DNA of 64,000 nucleotides from Streptomyces sp. H27-C3 (GCF_030063415.1 NZ_JASITA010000037.1:1-64000); one strand, 5' to 3'. Counted from the stretch's first letter, positions 42,430 to 51,206 are shown. Made by a program: numbers and translations. Notes: generated from the letters alone by a model not told the origin.

Positions 42430-42882
42430 ATGACCGCATCTCAGGAGTCCGGCCGAATGCTCGGGCGGCGCACGATCGTGACCGCGGCGGGCGCAGTTGG
42501 GCTCGCCGCCACACTGACCGCGTGCGGAAAATCGGACAACGGGTCGGACACCGCGGTCGAGAAACCGGTGCCCGGCGAGGACGGCGCCGACGCGGGCGCG
42601 GTGCTCGCCAAGACCGCCGACATCCCCGAGGGGGGCGGGAAGATCTTCGCCGATCAGGGCGTCGTCGTCACACAGCCGACAGCGGGCCAGTTCAAGGCCT
42701 TCTCGTCCAAGTGCACCCATCAGGGCTGCGCCGTGACGACGATCAAGAACGGCATGATCAACTGCCCCTGCCACGGCAGTCAGTTCGCCGTCGCGGACGG
42801 CAGCGTCACACACGACCCGGCCACCAAGCCGCTGCCCTCAGTGCAGATCAAGGTGCAGGGCGACTCGATCACCCTCGCCTGA
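42430..42882 (+). CDS. Tat-exported Rieske [2Fe-2S] lipoprotein
   Basis: 150 residues with ATG at 42430. The N-terminus has twin arginines (LGRRTIVTAAGAVG) followed by a lipobox (LTAC) with Cys near residue 36, so it is a Tat-dependent lipoprotein. The Rieske cluster motifs are C-T-H-x-G-C (CTHQGC) and C-P-C-H-G-S (NCPCHGSQFAVADG), which hold a [2Fe-2S] centre. It is shorter than QcrA of the bc1 complex and lacks transmembrane helices, so it is a stand-alone electron-transfer lipoprotein. It follows the peptidase gene but a functional link is not evident. Confidence 0.94.
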   Translation: MTASQESGRMLGRRTIVTAAGAVGLAATLTACGKSDNGSDTAVEKPVPGEDGADAGAVLAKTADIPEGGGKIFADQGVVVTQPTAGQFKAFSSKCTHQGCAVTTIKNGMINCPCHGSQFAVADGSVTHDPATKPLPSVQIKVQGDSITLA

Positions 42883-42905
42883 CGCGACGGCTCCGAGGAG
42901 CCCGA

Positions 42906-43556
42906 TCAGCCGCTCGCGCCCCTCCTCGGTCCCTTCCAGCAGCCGAGGACCGCGTCCGTCGTGGTGATCGTGGCGACGAGGGCGAGCGTATGGCGGACCA
43001 TCGCGGGGGTGTAGTCCGAAGGGACCCCGGCGATGGCGTCCGACGGCACGACGGCCGTGTAGCCGAGGTTGACCGCGTCGAAGACGGCATTGGGAATGGC
43101 GATATTGGCCGAGACGCCCGTGACCAGCAGGTTCCGGCAGCCGAGGTTGCGCAGCAGGGCGTCGACGTCCGTACCGGCGAGCGGCGAGAGCCCATGGAGC
43201 CGGCGTACGACGAAGTCCTCGTCCCAGACCTCGATCGGCTCCGCGACACGCACCGCCGTGGTCCCGGAGAGCTGCTGAACCGGCAGGCGCGCGGCGGCGC
43301 GGAAGAGCCGCGCGTTGCGATTGGCCCCGCGCCCGTCCGGGCGCCTCTCCGCCACCGCGTGCAGGACCTGCACACCGGTCTCGTGCGCGCCTGCCACCAG
43401 CCGCGCGACATTCTGGAGCGCGCCCGACGACCTGGCCTCCTTGGCGAGTTCGGGCAGCGCGCTGTCCCGGCCCACGACACCTTGCTGACATTCGACGGTG
43501 AGCAACACCGTGGTCGCCGGATCGAGCTGCTCCGCGAGCTGTTCGTTGGACGGCAA
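42906..43556 (-). CDS. Isochorismatase-like protein lacking the usual catalytic Cys
   Basis: 216 residues with the isochorismatase-like alpha/beta fold: TTVLLTVECQQGVVG near the start, ARLVAGAHETGVQVLHAV, and CRNLLVTGVSANIAIPNAVF near 145. In active cysteine hydrolases of the family the last segment has a nucleophilic Cys (T-G-V-x-x-x-x-C-V) and the first an Asp. Here these positions read Ala/Ile and Glu. It may be a non-hydrolytic member or use other residues. A lysine is not obvious in the middle motif. It converges on the Rieske gene. Confidence 0.82.
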   Translation of the reverse strand: MPSNEQLAEQLDPATTVLLTVECQQGVVGRDSALPELAKEARSSGALQNVARLVAGAHETGVQVLHAVAERRPDGRGANRNARLFRAAARLPVQQLSGTTAVRVAEPIEVWDEDFVVRRLHGLSPLAGTDVDALLRNLGCRNLLVTGVSANIAIPNAVFDAVNLGYTAVVPSDAIAGVPSDYTPAMVRHTLALVATITTTDAVLGCWKGPRRGASG

Positions 43557-43637
43557 GGCTCCCCCTCGGGTCGGACCGGACCGGGAGCGTGAGGCTAACC
43601 ACCATTGCGTCGCGAAGGAAGAGACCGCATCCTCTCT

Positions 43638-43652
43638 CTGACATACAGTCAG
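43638..43652. promoter_or_regulatory. Small palindrome CTGAC-N5-GTCAG before an oxidoreductase gene
   Basis: A 5-5-5 inverted repeat (CTGAC ATACA GTCAG) lies 18 bases before the ATG at 43671. Its place next to the ribosome site would allow an operator or leader hairpin function. No regulator is identified. Confidence 0.35.
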
Positions 43653-43670
43653 CTATGGGAGGGACGAAGC

Positions 43671-44138
43671 ATGGTAGCCACACAGCGCCGAGGCCGCCGC
43701 ATCATGATGACCGAGACCGAGCGGGACACCTACCTCGCCGATCAGCGCACCTGCCGGGTGGCCACCGTCTCCGCCGACGGACGGCCGCACATCGGGGCCC
43801 TGTGGTTCGTGTGGGACGGCGGTTCACTGTGGCTCTACTCCATCACCCGCAGCCGCCGCTGGGCTCAGCTGACCCGGGACCCGCGGCTCGCCGTGGTCGT
43901 CGACGACGGTGTGGAGTACGGCGACCTGCGCGGCGTCGAACTCTCCGGCGACGCCGTCTTCGTGGGTGAGGCCCCGCGCACCGGCGAGCCCTGCCCTGAA
44001 CTCGACGTACCCGAGGCCCTGTTCACCCGGAAATACTTCGGGATGGAGGTCATGCCGCAGGACGGCCGGCACGCGTGGCTGCGGTTGACTCCGGACGCGA
44101 TCGCCTCGTGGGACTTCCGCAAGCTCGGCGACGCCTGA
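43671..44138 (+). CDS. Split-barrel flavin/F420-binding protein (PPOX family)
   Basis: 155 residues; ATG at 43671 with GGGA upstream, preferred over an upstream frame start without ribosome site. The pyridoxamine-oxidase-like barrel is recognised from RTCRVATVSADGRPHIGALW, FVWDGGSLWLYSITRSRRWA and LTRDPRLAVVVDDGVEYGDL, RGVELSGDAV. These are strongly similar to actinobacterial F420-dependent reductases of the FDOR-B group. It would be a small cytosolic dimer. Cofactor (F420, FMN or haem) cannot be decided by eye. The gene stands alone, followed by a short tandem repeat. Confidence 0.88.
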   Translation: MVATQRRGRRIMMTETERDTYLADQRTCRVATVSADGRPHIGALWFVWDGGSLWLYSITRSRRWAQLTRDPRLAVVVDDGVEYGDLRGVELSGDAVFVGEAPRTGEPCPELDVPEALFTRKYFGMEVMPQDGRHAWLRLTPDAIASWDFRKLGDA

Positions 44139-44140
44139 CG

Positions 44141-44220
44141 GACACGCGGGACGGCAGGCGGACACGCGGGACGGCAGGCGGACACGCGGGACGGCAGGCG
44201 GACACGCGGGACGGCAGGCG
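44141..44220. repeat. Four perfect 20-bp tandem repeats
   Basis: GACACGCGGGACGGCAGGCG is repeated four times without change (44141-44160, 44161-44180, 44181-44200, 44201-44220). Shorter degenerate units (GGTGGAACGGCAGGCG) follow to about 44250. It lies in the convergent gap between the PPOX gene and the LysR gene, is non-coding and probably varies in copy number. Confidence 0.95.
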
Positions 44221-44294
44221 GGTGGAACGGCAGGCGGGTGGAACGGCGGACAGAGCGGCGGCGGGCCGGCCGCGAGCTTGCGGGTCGGCGGCGC

Positions 44295-45200
44295 TCAGCC
44301 GGAGAGCGTCGCCGCGGCCTCCCCCAGTGCGTCCACCGCCGCACGGATCGACGGCCGCCGGTCGGCGTCGGCGCGCCAGACGGCGTACACATGCCGACTC
44401 ATCGCGTGCCGCACGGGCACGACCCGCACCCCGTGCGGCACCGGGCCACGCCCCATCCTCGGCGTCACGGACACCCCCAACCCACCACCGATCAGGGCCA
44501 GCTGAGTGGCGTGCTCCTCGGCGACATGCGCGATGCGGGGCTCGATCCCCTTCCCGCGCAGGGTGAACAGCAGCCAGTCGCAGCAGAACTCCCCGTCGGG
44601 CCAGGTGATCCACTCGTCGGCTGCGAAATCTTCGAGGTCCACCTCGGCGCGGCCCGCGAGAGGGTGCCCCGCGGGCATGGCTACATCGGCGGGGTCGTCG
44701 AGGAGGGCCCGCTTGGCGAGGCCTTCGGGCATGGGCAGCGGCTTGTTGTACCAGTCGAGCACAACCGCCAGGTCGAGGTCTCCGCGCACGACGCGGCGCA
44801 CCGCCTCCGCGGGCTCCATCTCCCGCGATCTGACGTGCAGTTGCGGGTGACCGGCACGCAGAGCGGCGAGCGCCGCGGGGAAGAGCCCGCGGGCGGCCGT
44901 GGGGAACGCGCCGATCTGGAGCTCACCGACGGCCCGGCCGCGCTGGGCCTCGATGTCCGACTGGGCCAGTTCGACCTGAGAGAGGATGCGTTCGGCATGG
45001 TCGGCGAGCAGCCGCCCGGCGTCGGTGAGCCGGACGCCGCGGCCATTCCTGGCCAGCAGCGGCTGGCCGACCTCGCGCTCCAGCTTCGCCATCTGCTGGG
45101 AAACGGCGGACGTCGTCACATGCAGCCCCTCGGCCGCTCCGCTGACCGAGCCGTGGCGGGCCAGGGCGTCCAGGGTGCGCAGGCGCTCCAGATTCAACAT
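44295..45200 (-). CDS. LysR-family transcriptional regulator
   Basis: 301 residues with ATG at 45200. The N-terminal winged helix is typical (LRTLDALARHGSVSGAAEGL, HVTTSAVSQQMAKLEREVGQ, PLLARNGRGVRLTDAG). The effector domain spans about 90-300. It is transcribed divergently from an EamA exporter 74 bases away, the usual layout for a LysR regulator and its target. The N-terminal motif HVTTSAVSQQ resembles the ArgP/LysG-like amino-acid group in type, but the ligand is unknown. Confidence 0.93.
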   Translation of the reverse strand: MLNLERLRTLDALARHGSVSGAAEGLHVTTSAVSQQMAKLEREVGQPLLARNGRGVRLTDAGRLLADHAERILSQVELAQSDIEAQRGRAVGELQIGAFPTAARGLFPAALAALRAGHPQLHVRSREMEPAEAVRRVVRGDLDLAVVLDWYNKPLPMPEGLAKRALLDDPADVAMPAGHPLAGRAEVDLEDFAADEWITWPDGEFCCDWLLFTLRGKGIEPRIAHVAEEHATQLALIGGGLGVSVTPRMGRGPVPHGVRVVPVRHAMSRHVYAVWRADADRRPSIRAAVDALGEAAATLSG

Positions 45201-45274
45201 GTAAGTAATGCTAAGCGATGCACGCAAATTAATCTTGCTTGTGCTAAGAGATGGTCCGCGCGAAGGTTGACCCC
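45201..45274. promoter_or_regulatory. Divergent LysR/EamA control region
   Basis: This 74-base region is strikingly AT-rich for the genome. It carries two direct TGCTAAG copies (about 45208 and 45241) and AATTAATC in the middle. Both promoters and the LysR operator must lie here. The exact site is not resolved. Confidence 0.55.
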
Positions 45275-46294
45275 ATGAGCTCCGCGACCCCGCCCAGAAC
45301 CCAGCCGGACGCCTCCGCTCCCGCCCCCGCCTCCCCCACCCGGCGCCCGGCGGTGGACTGGCGCATTCGTTTCGGGGTGCTCTCGCTGGTCTGGGGCTTC
45401 AGCTTCCTGCTCATCAAAGTCGGCACCGAGGCGTTCGCGCCCTTCCAGGTCACGCTCGGACGGCTGGTGTTCGGTACGGCGGTGCTCGCCGTGGCGATGG
45501 CCGTGAAGCGGGAGCGGCTGCCACGCTCCGCCCGCACCTGGGGCCATCTCACCGTGGCCGCGTTCTTCCTCAACGCCCTGCCGTTCTCGCTGTTCGCCTA
45601 CTCCGAGCTGACGATTCCCTCGACCCTGGCGGGCATCTGCAACGCCACCTCGCCGCTGTGGGGCATGGCCCTGTCGATGGTCGCCCTGTCCGAGGACCGG
45701 CCGACCCGCCGCCGCGTCGCGGGTCTCGGACTCGGGTTCATCGGCGTCCTGACGGTCCTGGGAGCCTGGCAGGGCTTCTCCGGGCTGGACTTCGGCGGCA
45801 CGGCGATGGCGCTGCTCGCCTCTCTCAGCTATCCGGTCGGCTGGATCTATGTGCGCCGCACCCTGGCGGGCAGCAAGGACTCCCACCTCTCGATGACCGG
45901 TGCGCAGCTCTTCATCGCCACGGTCCAACTGGCTCTGGTGACACCGCTGTTCACCACCCTGCCCACCTCGTTCCCGCTGGTTCCGCTGCTGGCCGTACTG
46001 GCTCTCGGCGCCCTGGGGACCGGCCTCGCGGTGCTTCTCCAGTACGGCCTGGTCGCCGAGATCGGCCCGACGACCGCACAGATGGTCACGTACTTCATCC
46101 CGGTCATCGCCACGGTCGCGGGCGTCGCGGTCCTCGGCGAACACCTGGGGTGGAACACCCCCGTCGGAGCCGCCATCGTGCTGGCGGGCGCCGCCCTCAC
46201 CCAGAGCCGGGGCCGACCGCGCGACCGTGATCTCCCGACGACCGCCAGCCATGGCGAGCTTGCGCCAGTCGCACCCGGCGCCCGTCAGTCGTAG
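45275..46294 (+). CDS. EamA/DMT-family exporter under LysR control
   Basis: 339 residues; ATG at 45275 with GAAGG eight bases upstream, preferred to 45251. Ten hydrophobic helices arranged as two EamA repeats: FGVLSLVWGFSFLLIKVGTE at the start and LLASLSYPVGWIYVRRTLAG at the start of the second. IVLAGAALTQ ends the last helix. Drug/metabolite transporters of this type export amino acids or related small molecules. The divergent LysR gene is the probable regulator. The last 10 bases overlap the 3' end of the convergent MocR gene. Confidence 0.9.
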   Translation: MSSATPPRTQPDASAPAPASPTRRPAVDWRIRFGVLSLVWGFSFLLIKVGTEAFAPFQVTLGRLVFGTAVLAVAMAVKRERLPRSARTWGHLTVAAFFLNALPFSLFAYSELTIPSTLAGICNATSPLWGMALSMVALSEDRPTRRRVAGLGLGFIGVLTVLGAWQGFSGLDFGGTAMALLASLSYPVGWIYVRRTLAGSKDSHLSMTGAQLFIATVQLALVTPLFTTLPTSFPLVPLLAVLALGALGTGLAVLLQYGLVAEIGPTTAQMVTYFIPVIATVAGVAVLGEHLGWNTPVGAAIVLAGAALTQSRGRPRDRDLPTTASHGELAPVAPGARQS

Positions 46295-47619
46295 CGCCGG
46301 CCGCGCGGCGCGGGGCCGGTCGCCGAAGCCACCGCGTCCGCGACCGGGCCGATGTCCTCCGGGGCCAGCGTCGATACCGTGAGGCGTACGCCAGGGGGCG
46401 CGGCCATCCGGAAACGCGCCCCCGGCGCGACGGCCCATCCTGCGTGCAGGAGGCGCGCAACCGCCCCCGTCTCGTCCGGCACGGGCACCCACACATTCAT
46501 GCCGCTGCGCCCGTACGCCTCGACCCCGCGCTCCGCCAGGGCCGCCACCAGGGCGTCGCGCCGCAGCCCGTACGCACGCGCGACCGCCGCCGCATCCACC
46601 GCCCCGGACGTCCACAGGTGTACGACGGTCCGCTGCAGCAGCCTGCTGACCCAGCCGGGACCGAGTCGCTGGCGGCCCATCACCCGGTCCAGGGTGACCG
46701 CGTCCCCGGTCAGCATGGCGATCCGCAGATCGGGCCCGTACGCCTTGGCCACGGAGCGCACGAACACCCAACTGTCCATCACCCCGGCGAGCGGACTCAG
46801 CGGCTCGTCGACGATGCCGTGCCCGTGGTCGTCCTCGATCAGCAGCACCCCGGGATGCGCGGCCAGCACGGCGCGCAGTTCGGCGGCGCGCGCGGCGCCC
46901 ACCACGGCGCCGGTCGGGTTCTGCGCCCGGTCGGTGACCACGACCGCCTTCGCTCCCGCGCGCAGCGCCCGCTCGACCTCACCGGGCAGTGGCCCGTCGT
47001 CGTCGAGCGCGACCGGGACGGCTCGCAGCCCCAGGGCCGGGATGAGGTCGAGCAGGCTGCCCCACCCGGGATCCTCCACGGCGACCGCGTCACCCGGCTT
47101 CAGGTGCGCGGCCAGTACGCGCTCGATGGCGTCCAGGGCTCCCGAGGTGACGGCGACAGGGCCGTCCGGCACTCTGTCGGCGTCGAACGCGGCCCGCGCG
47201 AGCCGGGCAAACTCCGGATCGACGGGCTCCTGTCCGTACAGACCGGGCCGATCCTCGCTGTGCCGGGCCGCGGCCGCGAGCGCGTCGCGCAGAAGCGGCA
47301 GCAGGGCGGGGTCCGGGTTGCCCTTGCCCAGGTCACGCACCCCCGGCGGGACATCGACCCGGATGGATTCACGGGCCGTGCTCGCGGGCCGGAGGCGGAC
47401 CCGGCTGCCCCGGCGGCCCGAGGTCTCGATCACCCCGCGCTCGCGCAGAGTGCGGTAGGCGGCCGCGACCGTATTGGGGTTGACCCCCAGATCGCCGGCC
47501 AACTCCCTCATGGGCGGCAGCGATTGGCCGGGCGAAAGCTCCCCCGCACCTACCGCGCGCTCCACACTCGCGGCAATCTCCGATGCACGCCGCCCGCTGA
47601 TCCTATATTCTCCTAGCAC
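46285..47619 (-). CDS. MocR-type regulator (GntR HTH plus aminotransferase domain)
   Basis: About 444 residues. The start is GTG at 47619 or TTG at 47625; neither has a ribosome site, so a leaderless transcript is likely. GntR winged helix covers about 1-70 (SLPPMRELAGDLGVNPNTVA, AYRTLRERGVIETSGRRG). Fold-type I aminotransferase domain covers 90-440, with VEDPGWGSLLDLIPALG, DRAQNPTGAVV and the PLP Lys in VFVRSVAKAYGPDLR. MocR/PdxR proteins bind PLP or amino-acid aldimines and usually control the divergent gene. Here that is a split-barrel PPOX-type protein, consistent with a B6 vitamer theme. Ten bases overlap the EamA 3' end. Confidence 0.92.
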   Translation of the reverse strand: MLGEYRISGRRASEIAASVERAVGAGELSPGQSLPPMRELAGDLGVNPNTVAAAYRTLRERGVIETSGRRGSRVRLRPASTARESIRVDVPPGVRDLGKGNPDPALLPLLRDALAAAARHSEDRPGLYGQEPVDPEFARLARAAFDADRVPDGPVAVTSGALDAIERVLAAHLKPGDAVAVEDPGWGSLLDLIPALGLRAVPVALDDDGPLPGEVERALRAGAKAVVVTDRAQNPTGAVVGAARAAELRAVLAAHPGVLLIEDDHGHGIVDEPLSPLAGVMDSWVFVRSVAKAYGPDLRIAMLTGDAVTLDRVMGRQRLGPGWVSRLLQRTVVHLWTSGAVDAAAVARAYGLRRDALVAALAERGVEAYGRSGMNVWVPVPDETGAVARLLHAGWAVAPGARFRMAAPPGVRLTVSTLAPEDIGPVADAVASATGPAPRGRRYD

Positions 47620-47644
47620 AATCAATATTATGTACTAGTGCAAT
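47613..47644. promoter_or_regulatory. Two 10-bp direct repeats, probable MocR operator
   Basis: CTAGCACAAT (47613-47622) and CTAGTGCAAT (47635-47644) are direct repeats 22 bp apart centre to centre, two helical turns. AT-rich sequence between them (ATTATG, possible -10) lies between the divergent starts. Direct repeats on one face of the helix are typical of MocR operators. One repeat overlaps the regulator start codon region, implying autoregulation. Confidence 0.65.
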
Positions 47645-47654
47645 GGAGAACGCA

Positions 47655-48317
47655 ATGTCGGAAACCACCTCCTACGCGCCGACCGGGCGTACCGCACCGA
47701 CCCGGGCCAAGGAGCGCGCGTCGTACGACCAGGACCTGGTGCACGCGATACTCGACGAGGGCTACGTCTGCCATCTCGGCTTCGTCCGAGGCGGCGCGCC
47801 CGTGGTCCTGCCCACGCTCTACGGCCGGGTCGGTGAGCGCCTCTACGTGCACGGCTCCAGCGGCTCGCGTCCGCTCCGCATGGCCGGCCAGGCCGATCCC
47901 GGTCTCGCCGTCTGCCTCACCGTCACCCATGTCGACGGCCTGGTGCTGGCCCGTTCCGCCTTCCACCACTCCATCAACTACCGCTCCGTCGTGGTCCACG
48001 GCATCGCCCACCAGGTACGGGACGAGGAGGAGCGGCGTACCGCTCTCGACGCTCTCGTCGACCACGTCGTCCCCGGCCGCTCCCACGACTCGCGCCCCGC
48101 CAACGCCAAGGAACTGGCGGCCACCGCCGTGCTCTCCCTGGACCTGAACGAGGTCTCCGCCAAGGTGCGCAGCGGCGGACCCGACGACGAGCCCGAGGAC
48201 ACGTCGCTCCCGTACTGGACGGGCGTCGTCCCGCTGACCCGTGGTTACGGTGCGCCGGTTCCCGCCGACGATCTCGACCCGGCGGTCCAACTGCCCGACT
48301 ACCTGACCACCCTGTGA
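47655..48317 (+). CDS. Split-barrel PPOX-family protein
   Basis: 220 residues; ATG at 47655 with GGAG six bases upstream, preferred to 47643. Motifs of the pyridoxamine 5'-phosphate oxidase-related flavin proteins are seen: ILDEGYVCHLGFVRGGAPVV, LPTLYGRVGERLYVHGSSGS, AVCLTVTHVDGLVLARSAFH and NYRSVVVHGIAHQV. This group (Nitroreductase/NimA-like) is frequently adjacent to MocR regulators. It probably binds FMN and acts on a B6-like or nitro compound. The PaiB-like gene follows after 9 bases in the same operon. Confidence 0.9.
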   Translation: MSETTSYAPTGRTAPTRAKERASYDQDLVHAILDEGYVCHLGFVRGGAPVVLPTLYGRVGERLYVHGSSGSRPLRMAGQADPGLAVCLTVTHVDGLVLARSAFHHSINYRSVVVHGIAHQVRDEEERRTALDALVDHVVPGRSHDSRPANAKELAATAVLSLDLNEVSAKVRSGGPDDEPEDTSLPYWTGVVPLTRGYGAPVPADDLDPAVQLPDYLTTL

Positions 48318-48326
48318 GGAGTCGAC

Positions 48327-48980
48327 GTGCTGATACACCCGTGGGACACACCGCTCGACGACGAGTGGCAGCAGTGGCTCGCCACCCACGACTTCGGCCA
48401 ACTGGCCGTCAACGGGCTCCCGGGCGAAGCGCCGTACGTCCAGCCGATGCACTTCGTCTACGACCCGGAGCCGGGTACGCACGGTGAGATCATCGCCCAC
48501 CTCGCCCGCCCGAACCCGCTGTGGAAGGCCGTCGAGGCCGATCCGCACGTCCTACTGAGCGTCATGGACGACTACGCCTTCGTCCCCGGCCCCTGGCAGG
48601 CGCCGACGGACACGCCGACCGAACACGGCGTGCCCACCAGCTTCTACGCCGCCGTCCAACTGCACTGCACCGCCCACCTCGTGGACGACCCGGCGCGGAA
48701 GGCCGATCTGCTGAACGTCCAGGTCGGCCACTTCCAGCCGGAGGGCGGGTCGGCCCCGGCGGCCGTCGGAGCGGCGCCCTACGGCCGGATGCTGTCGGGC
48801 ATCCGCGGGCTGCGCCTCGAAGTGACCGAGGTGCGGGCCAAGTTCAAGTACGGCAGCCACAAACCGCAGGACGTCCAGGAGCGGACGGCCGCCGGCCTGG
48901 CCGAGCGAGCGGGGGCGCACGATACGGCGGCGTACGCCCATCATCTGCGCCGCCGCACCCCGGGCCCCACGCGCGCGTAG
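48327..48980 (+). CDS. PaiB-like FMN-binding protein
   Basis: 217 residues from GTG at 48327 with GAGGAG about 5 bases upstream. It begins HPWDTPLDDEWQQWLATHDF and has QPMHFVYDPEPGTHGEIIAH, LARPNPLWKAVEADPHVLLS. NVQVGHFQ and ISG-like/KFKYGSHKPQDV mark the C-terminal part. These are features of the FMN_bind_2 (PaiB) family, split-barrel flavoproteins annotated as negative regulators of sporulation or protease genes. It is in one operon with the preceding PPOX gene under the MocR regulator. Regulatory function in this host is unproven. Confidence 0.85.
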   Translation: MLIHPWDTPLDDEWQQWLATHDFGQLAVNGLPGEAPYVQPMHFVYDPEPGTHGEIIAHLARPNPLWKAVEADPHVLLSVMDDYAFVPGPWQAPTDTPTEHGVPTSFYAAVQLHCTAHLVDDPARKADLLNVQVGHFQPEGGSAPAAVGAAPYGRMLSGIRGLRLEVTEVRAKFKYGSHKPQDVQERTAAGLAERAGAHDTAAYAHHLRRRTPGPTRA

Positions 48981-48993
48981 CGCCCGAAGATCC

Positions 48994-49021
48994 GGCAGAC
49001 GGCAGACGGCAGACGGCAGAC
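48994..49021. repeat. Four 7-bp tandem repeats GGCAGAC
   Basis: GGCAGAC occurs four times in a row in the short convergent gap between the PaiB-like and EamA genes. It is a simple sequence tract without evident function. Confidence 0.85.
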
Positions 49022-49033
49022 CGGCGCGGACCG

Positions 49034-50041
49034 TCAGATTTTGAGGTCGGTTCCGGAGACCCGGACGAGGACCGCGGCCCGACGTGTCGCGGCGGCGGTC
49101 CTCGCCTCCGCGACCGCGAGCCCCGCCACCGCAGAGAGCAGCAGCAGCGTTCCCACCACGGTGGCCACCGTCAGCTGCTCCCCCAGCAGGGCGACCGCGA
49201 TCACGGCCGCGCTCACCGGTTCGAGGAGCATGATCACCGAGACGGTGGCGGACCGTACGACGGCCGCTCCGGCGAAGTACAGGACGTACGCGAGGGCTGT
49301 CGGCACCGCGGCGACGTACGCCATCAGCCACACCACCCGCGCGAGTTCGGCGCCGTGCGGCAGCAGGCCCTCCACCGACGCGAGCGGCAACAGGGCGAGC
49401 GACCCGATCGCGAAGGCCCAGGCGGTCGTCACGACCGGGTCGGCCCCGCCCCCGTCGCGCCCGAGCCGACGCGTCAGCAGCGTGATGGCCGCGTACCCGG
49501 CGGCAGACAGCACAGCCAGGGCCACACCCACCGGACGCACCGTGCCGCCGTCGTTGCCCAGGACCAGCACGGCGAGCCCGACGAGCGCGCCCATGACCGT
49601 GGCGATCCCGCCGCGCCCCAGTCGCTCCCCCAGGGTCAGCCAGGCACCCAGCGCGATCAGCACGGGTCCCGCGCCCAGGGTGACGACGGTGCCGACCGCC
49701 AGGCCGGTCGCCTGTACGGCGGCGAAGTAGGCGCTCTGGAACACCGTGAGCCCTAGTCCGGTGACGAGGATGCGCGTCAATCGGCGCCCGCGCGGCTCGG
49801 CGTGCGCGGTTGTGCTGCGCGCTCGGGAGCGCAGCAGGCAGGCGGGCAGCAGAAGCAGCAGGCCGCCGACGCAGCGCCAGAAGGTCAGGGCGAGTGGCCC
49901 GAGGTCGCTGAGGAGGAAGACCAGGGAGGCGGCTGCCCCCGCGGTGCCCCAGGCGACACCGGCGAAGATCAGGTAGAGCAGGCCGCGCCCGGTGGGCAGA
50001 CCTGTGGGCAGACCCGTGGGCAGGGAGGAAGAGCTGGGCAT
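49034..50041 (-). CDS. EamA/DMT-family transporter
   Basis: 335 residues; ATG at 50041 with GGAGAAG about six bases upstream. The N-terminus carries a short [11 protein letters not shown] repeat (three copies of a three-residue unit) before the first helix ([20 protein letters not shown]). Ten helices in two EamA repeats, the second from about 170 ([20 protein letters not shown]). Substrate unknown. It is followed by nothing on its strand and preceded by another EamA gene in the same direction, 160 bases away. These two may be an ancient duplication, but their sequences are quite different. Confidence 0.9.
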   Translation of the reverse strand: MPSSSSLPTGLPTGLPTGRGLLYLIFAGVAWGTAGAAASLVFLLSDLGPLALTFWRCVGGLLLLLPACLLRSRARSTTAHAEPRGRRLTRILVTGLGLTVFQSAYFAAVQATGLAVGTVVTLGAGPVLIALGAWLTLGERLGRGGIATVMGALVGLAVLVLGNDGGTVRPVGVALAVLSAAGYAAITLLTRRLGRDGGGADPVVTTAWAFAIGSLALLPLASVEGLLPHGAELARVVWLMAYVAAVPTALAYVLYFAGAAVVRSATVSVIMLLEPVSAAVIAVALLGEQLTVATVVGTLLLLSAVAGLAVAEARTAAATRRAAVLVRVSGTDLKI

Positions 50042-50201
50042 GTGACTTCTCCGTGTGAAGACGGGACTGGTGGTCGCTCGGCTCCGCACGCGGGCAGCGA
50101 CGAACCGCTCGGGGACTGCCCGAGCCCGGTCTTCGTCAGGGGAGAGCCGCCCGCGTTACGCGGCGGGAGGCGGAAGTGCTGTCAGCAGCATGATCGACAC
50201 C

Positions 50202-51203
50202 CTAGGGCGCGGTGCGTCCGGCGGACAACTGCTTGTCCGCATCGTGGAGACGGGTGTCCGGTGCTCCGCCCGCCACGGGCCCGGTCGGCGCCTTGGGCGT
50301 CGAGGACTGGGCGATGAAGGCGCCGACCAGCACCACGGCTCCGCCGATGATCTGCGGAGCGGACAGGTGCTCCCGCAGCAGCACCCAGGCCAGCACAGTC
50401 GCGATGACCGCCTCCAGGCACGCGACCACGCCCGCGACCTGCGGCGACAATTTGCGCACCGAGAGCACACCGGTGACGTACGCGACGACGGTGGCGAGCA
50501 GCACGATCCAGCCGAGCAGCAGCACGGCGGGCACCCGGGTCCCGCCCATGTCCGCGCTGCCCGCGAGCAGTGACCAGTCCATGCCCCAGGGCCGTGCGAC
50601 AACGGTCAGCACCGCCGTGCCGATGAGCAGGCCGTACGCGATGACACCGAGCGGGTCGGCGGCGTCGTCACCGGTGCTCCCCTGGTCGGACAGGATGAAG
50701 TAGCCGACCTGGCAGCAGGCCGCGCCGAGCGCGAACAGCAGGCCGAGGGCGTCGAATCTCAGTCCGGCCCAGATCTCCACGACGCAGGCGAGGCCGCCCA
50801 CGGCCAGGACGACACCGACAGCGGCGGCGCGCGTCACCGGCCTGCGCTGCACGAAGCGGACCCAGCCGAGGACCAGCGCGGGGGCCAGGTATTCGACGAG
50901 CAGCGCGACACCGACGGGGATACGGGAGAGCGAGGCGAAGTAGAAGGCCTGCACCCCGGCGACCGCGAGCAGGCCGAACCCGGCGAGGAGCGCGGGACGG
51001 CGCAGGACCAGCGCCCGGTGGCGCCAGGCCACGGGCAGCATGATCAGGGCGGCGCCCGCCACCCGCAGCCACACCACATGCAGCGGGTCGAGCCCCGCTT
51101 CGATCAGCGGCTTGGCCGCGACACCTGAACCACCGAATGCGAACGCCGATACCAGGGCTAGTCCCAGGCCGACGCTCCTCCCCTGAGACGCGTGCATCGG
51201 CAC
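50202..51203 (-). CDS. EamA/DMT-family transporter
   Basis: 333 residues from GTG at 51203, or 331 from ATG at 51197; no strong ribosome site for either. Ten hydrophobic helices with the EamA repeats (LGLALVSAFAFGGSGVAAKP; LGLLFALGAACCQVGYFILS). The LRVAGAALIMLP and EYLAPALVLGWVR segments are conserved in the family. The hydrophilic tail of about 35 residues is cytosolic. It could export amino acids, purines or related metabolites; nothing nearby indicates which. The gene is intact. Confidence 0.9.
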   Translation of the reverse strand: MPMHASQGRSVGLGLALVSAFAFGGSGVAAKPLIEAGLDPLHVVWLRVAGAALIMLPVAWRHRALVLRRPALLAGFGLLAVAGVQAFYFASLSRIPVGVALLVEYLAPALVLGWVRFVQRRPVTRAAAVGVVLAVGGLACVVEIWAGLRFDALGLLFALGAACCQVGYFILSDQGSTGDDAADPLGVIAYGLLIGTAVLTVVARPWGMDWSLLAGSADMGGTRVPAVLLLGWIVLLATVVAYVTGVLSVRKLSPQVAGVVACLEAVIATVLAWVLLREHLSAPQIIGGAVVLVGAFIAQSSTPKAPTGPVAGGAPDTRLHDADKQLSAGRTAP

Positions 51204-51206
51204 ATC

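Noticed and set aside
44141-44250. Possible CRISPR array
   Set aside because: Units are directly adjacent without unique spacers and no cas genes are present; it is a plain tandem repeat.
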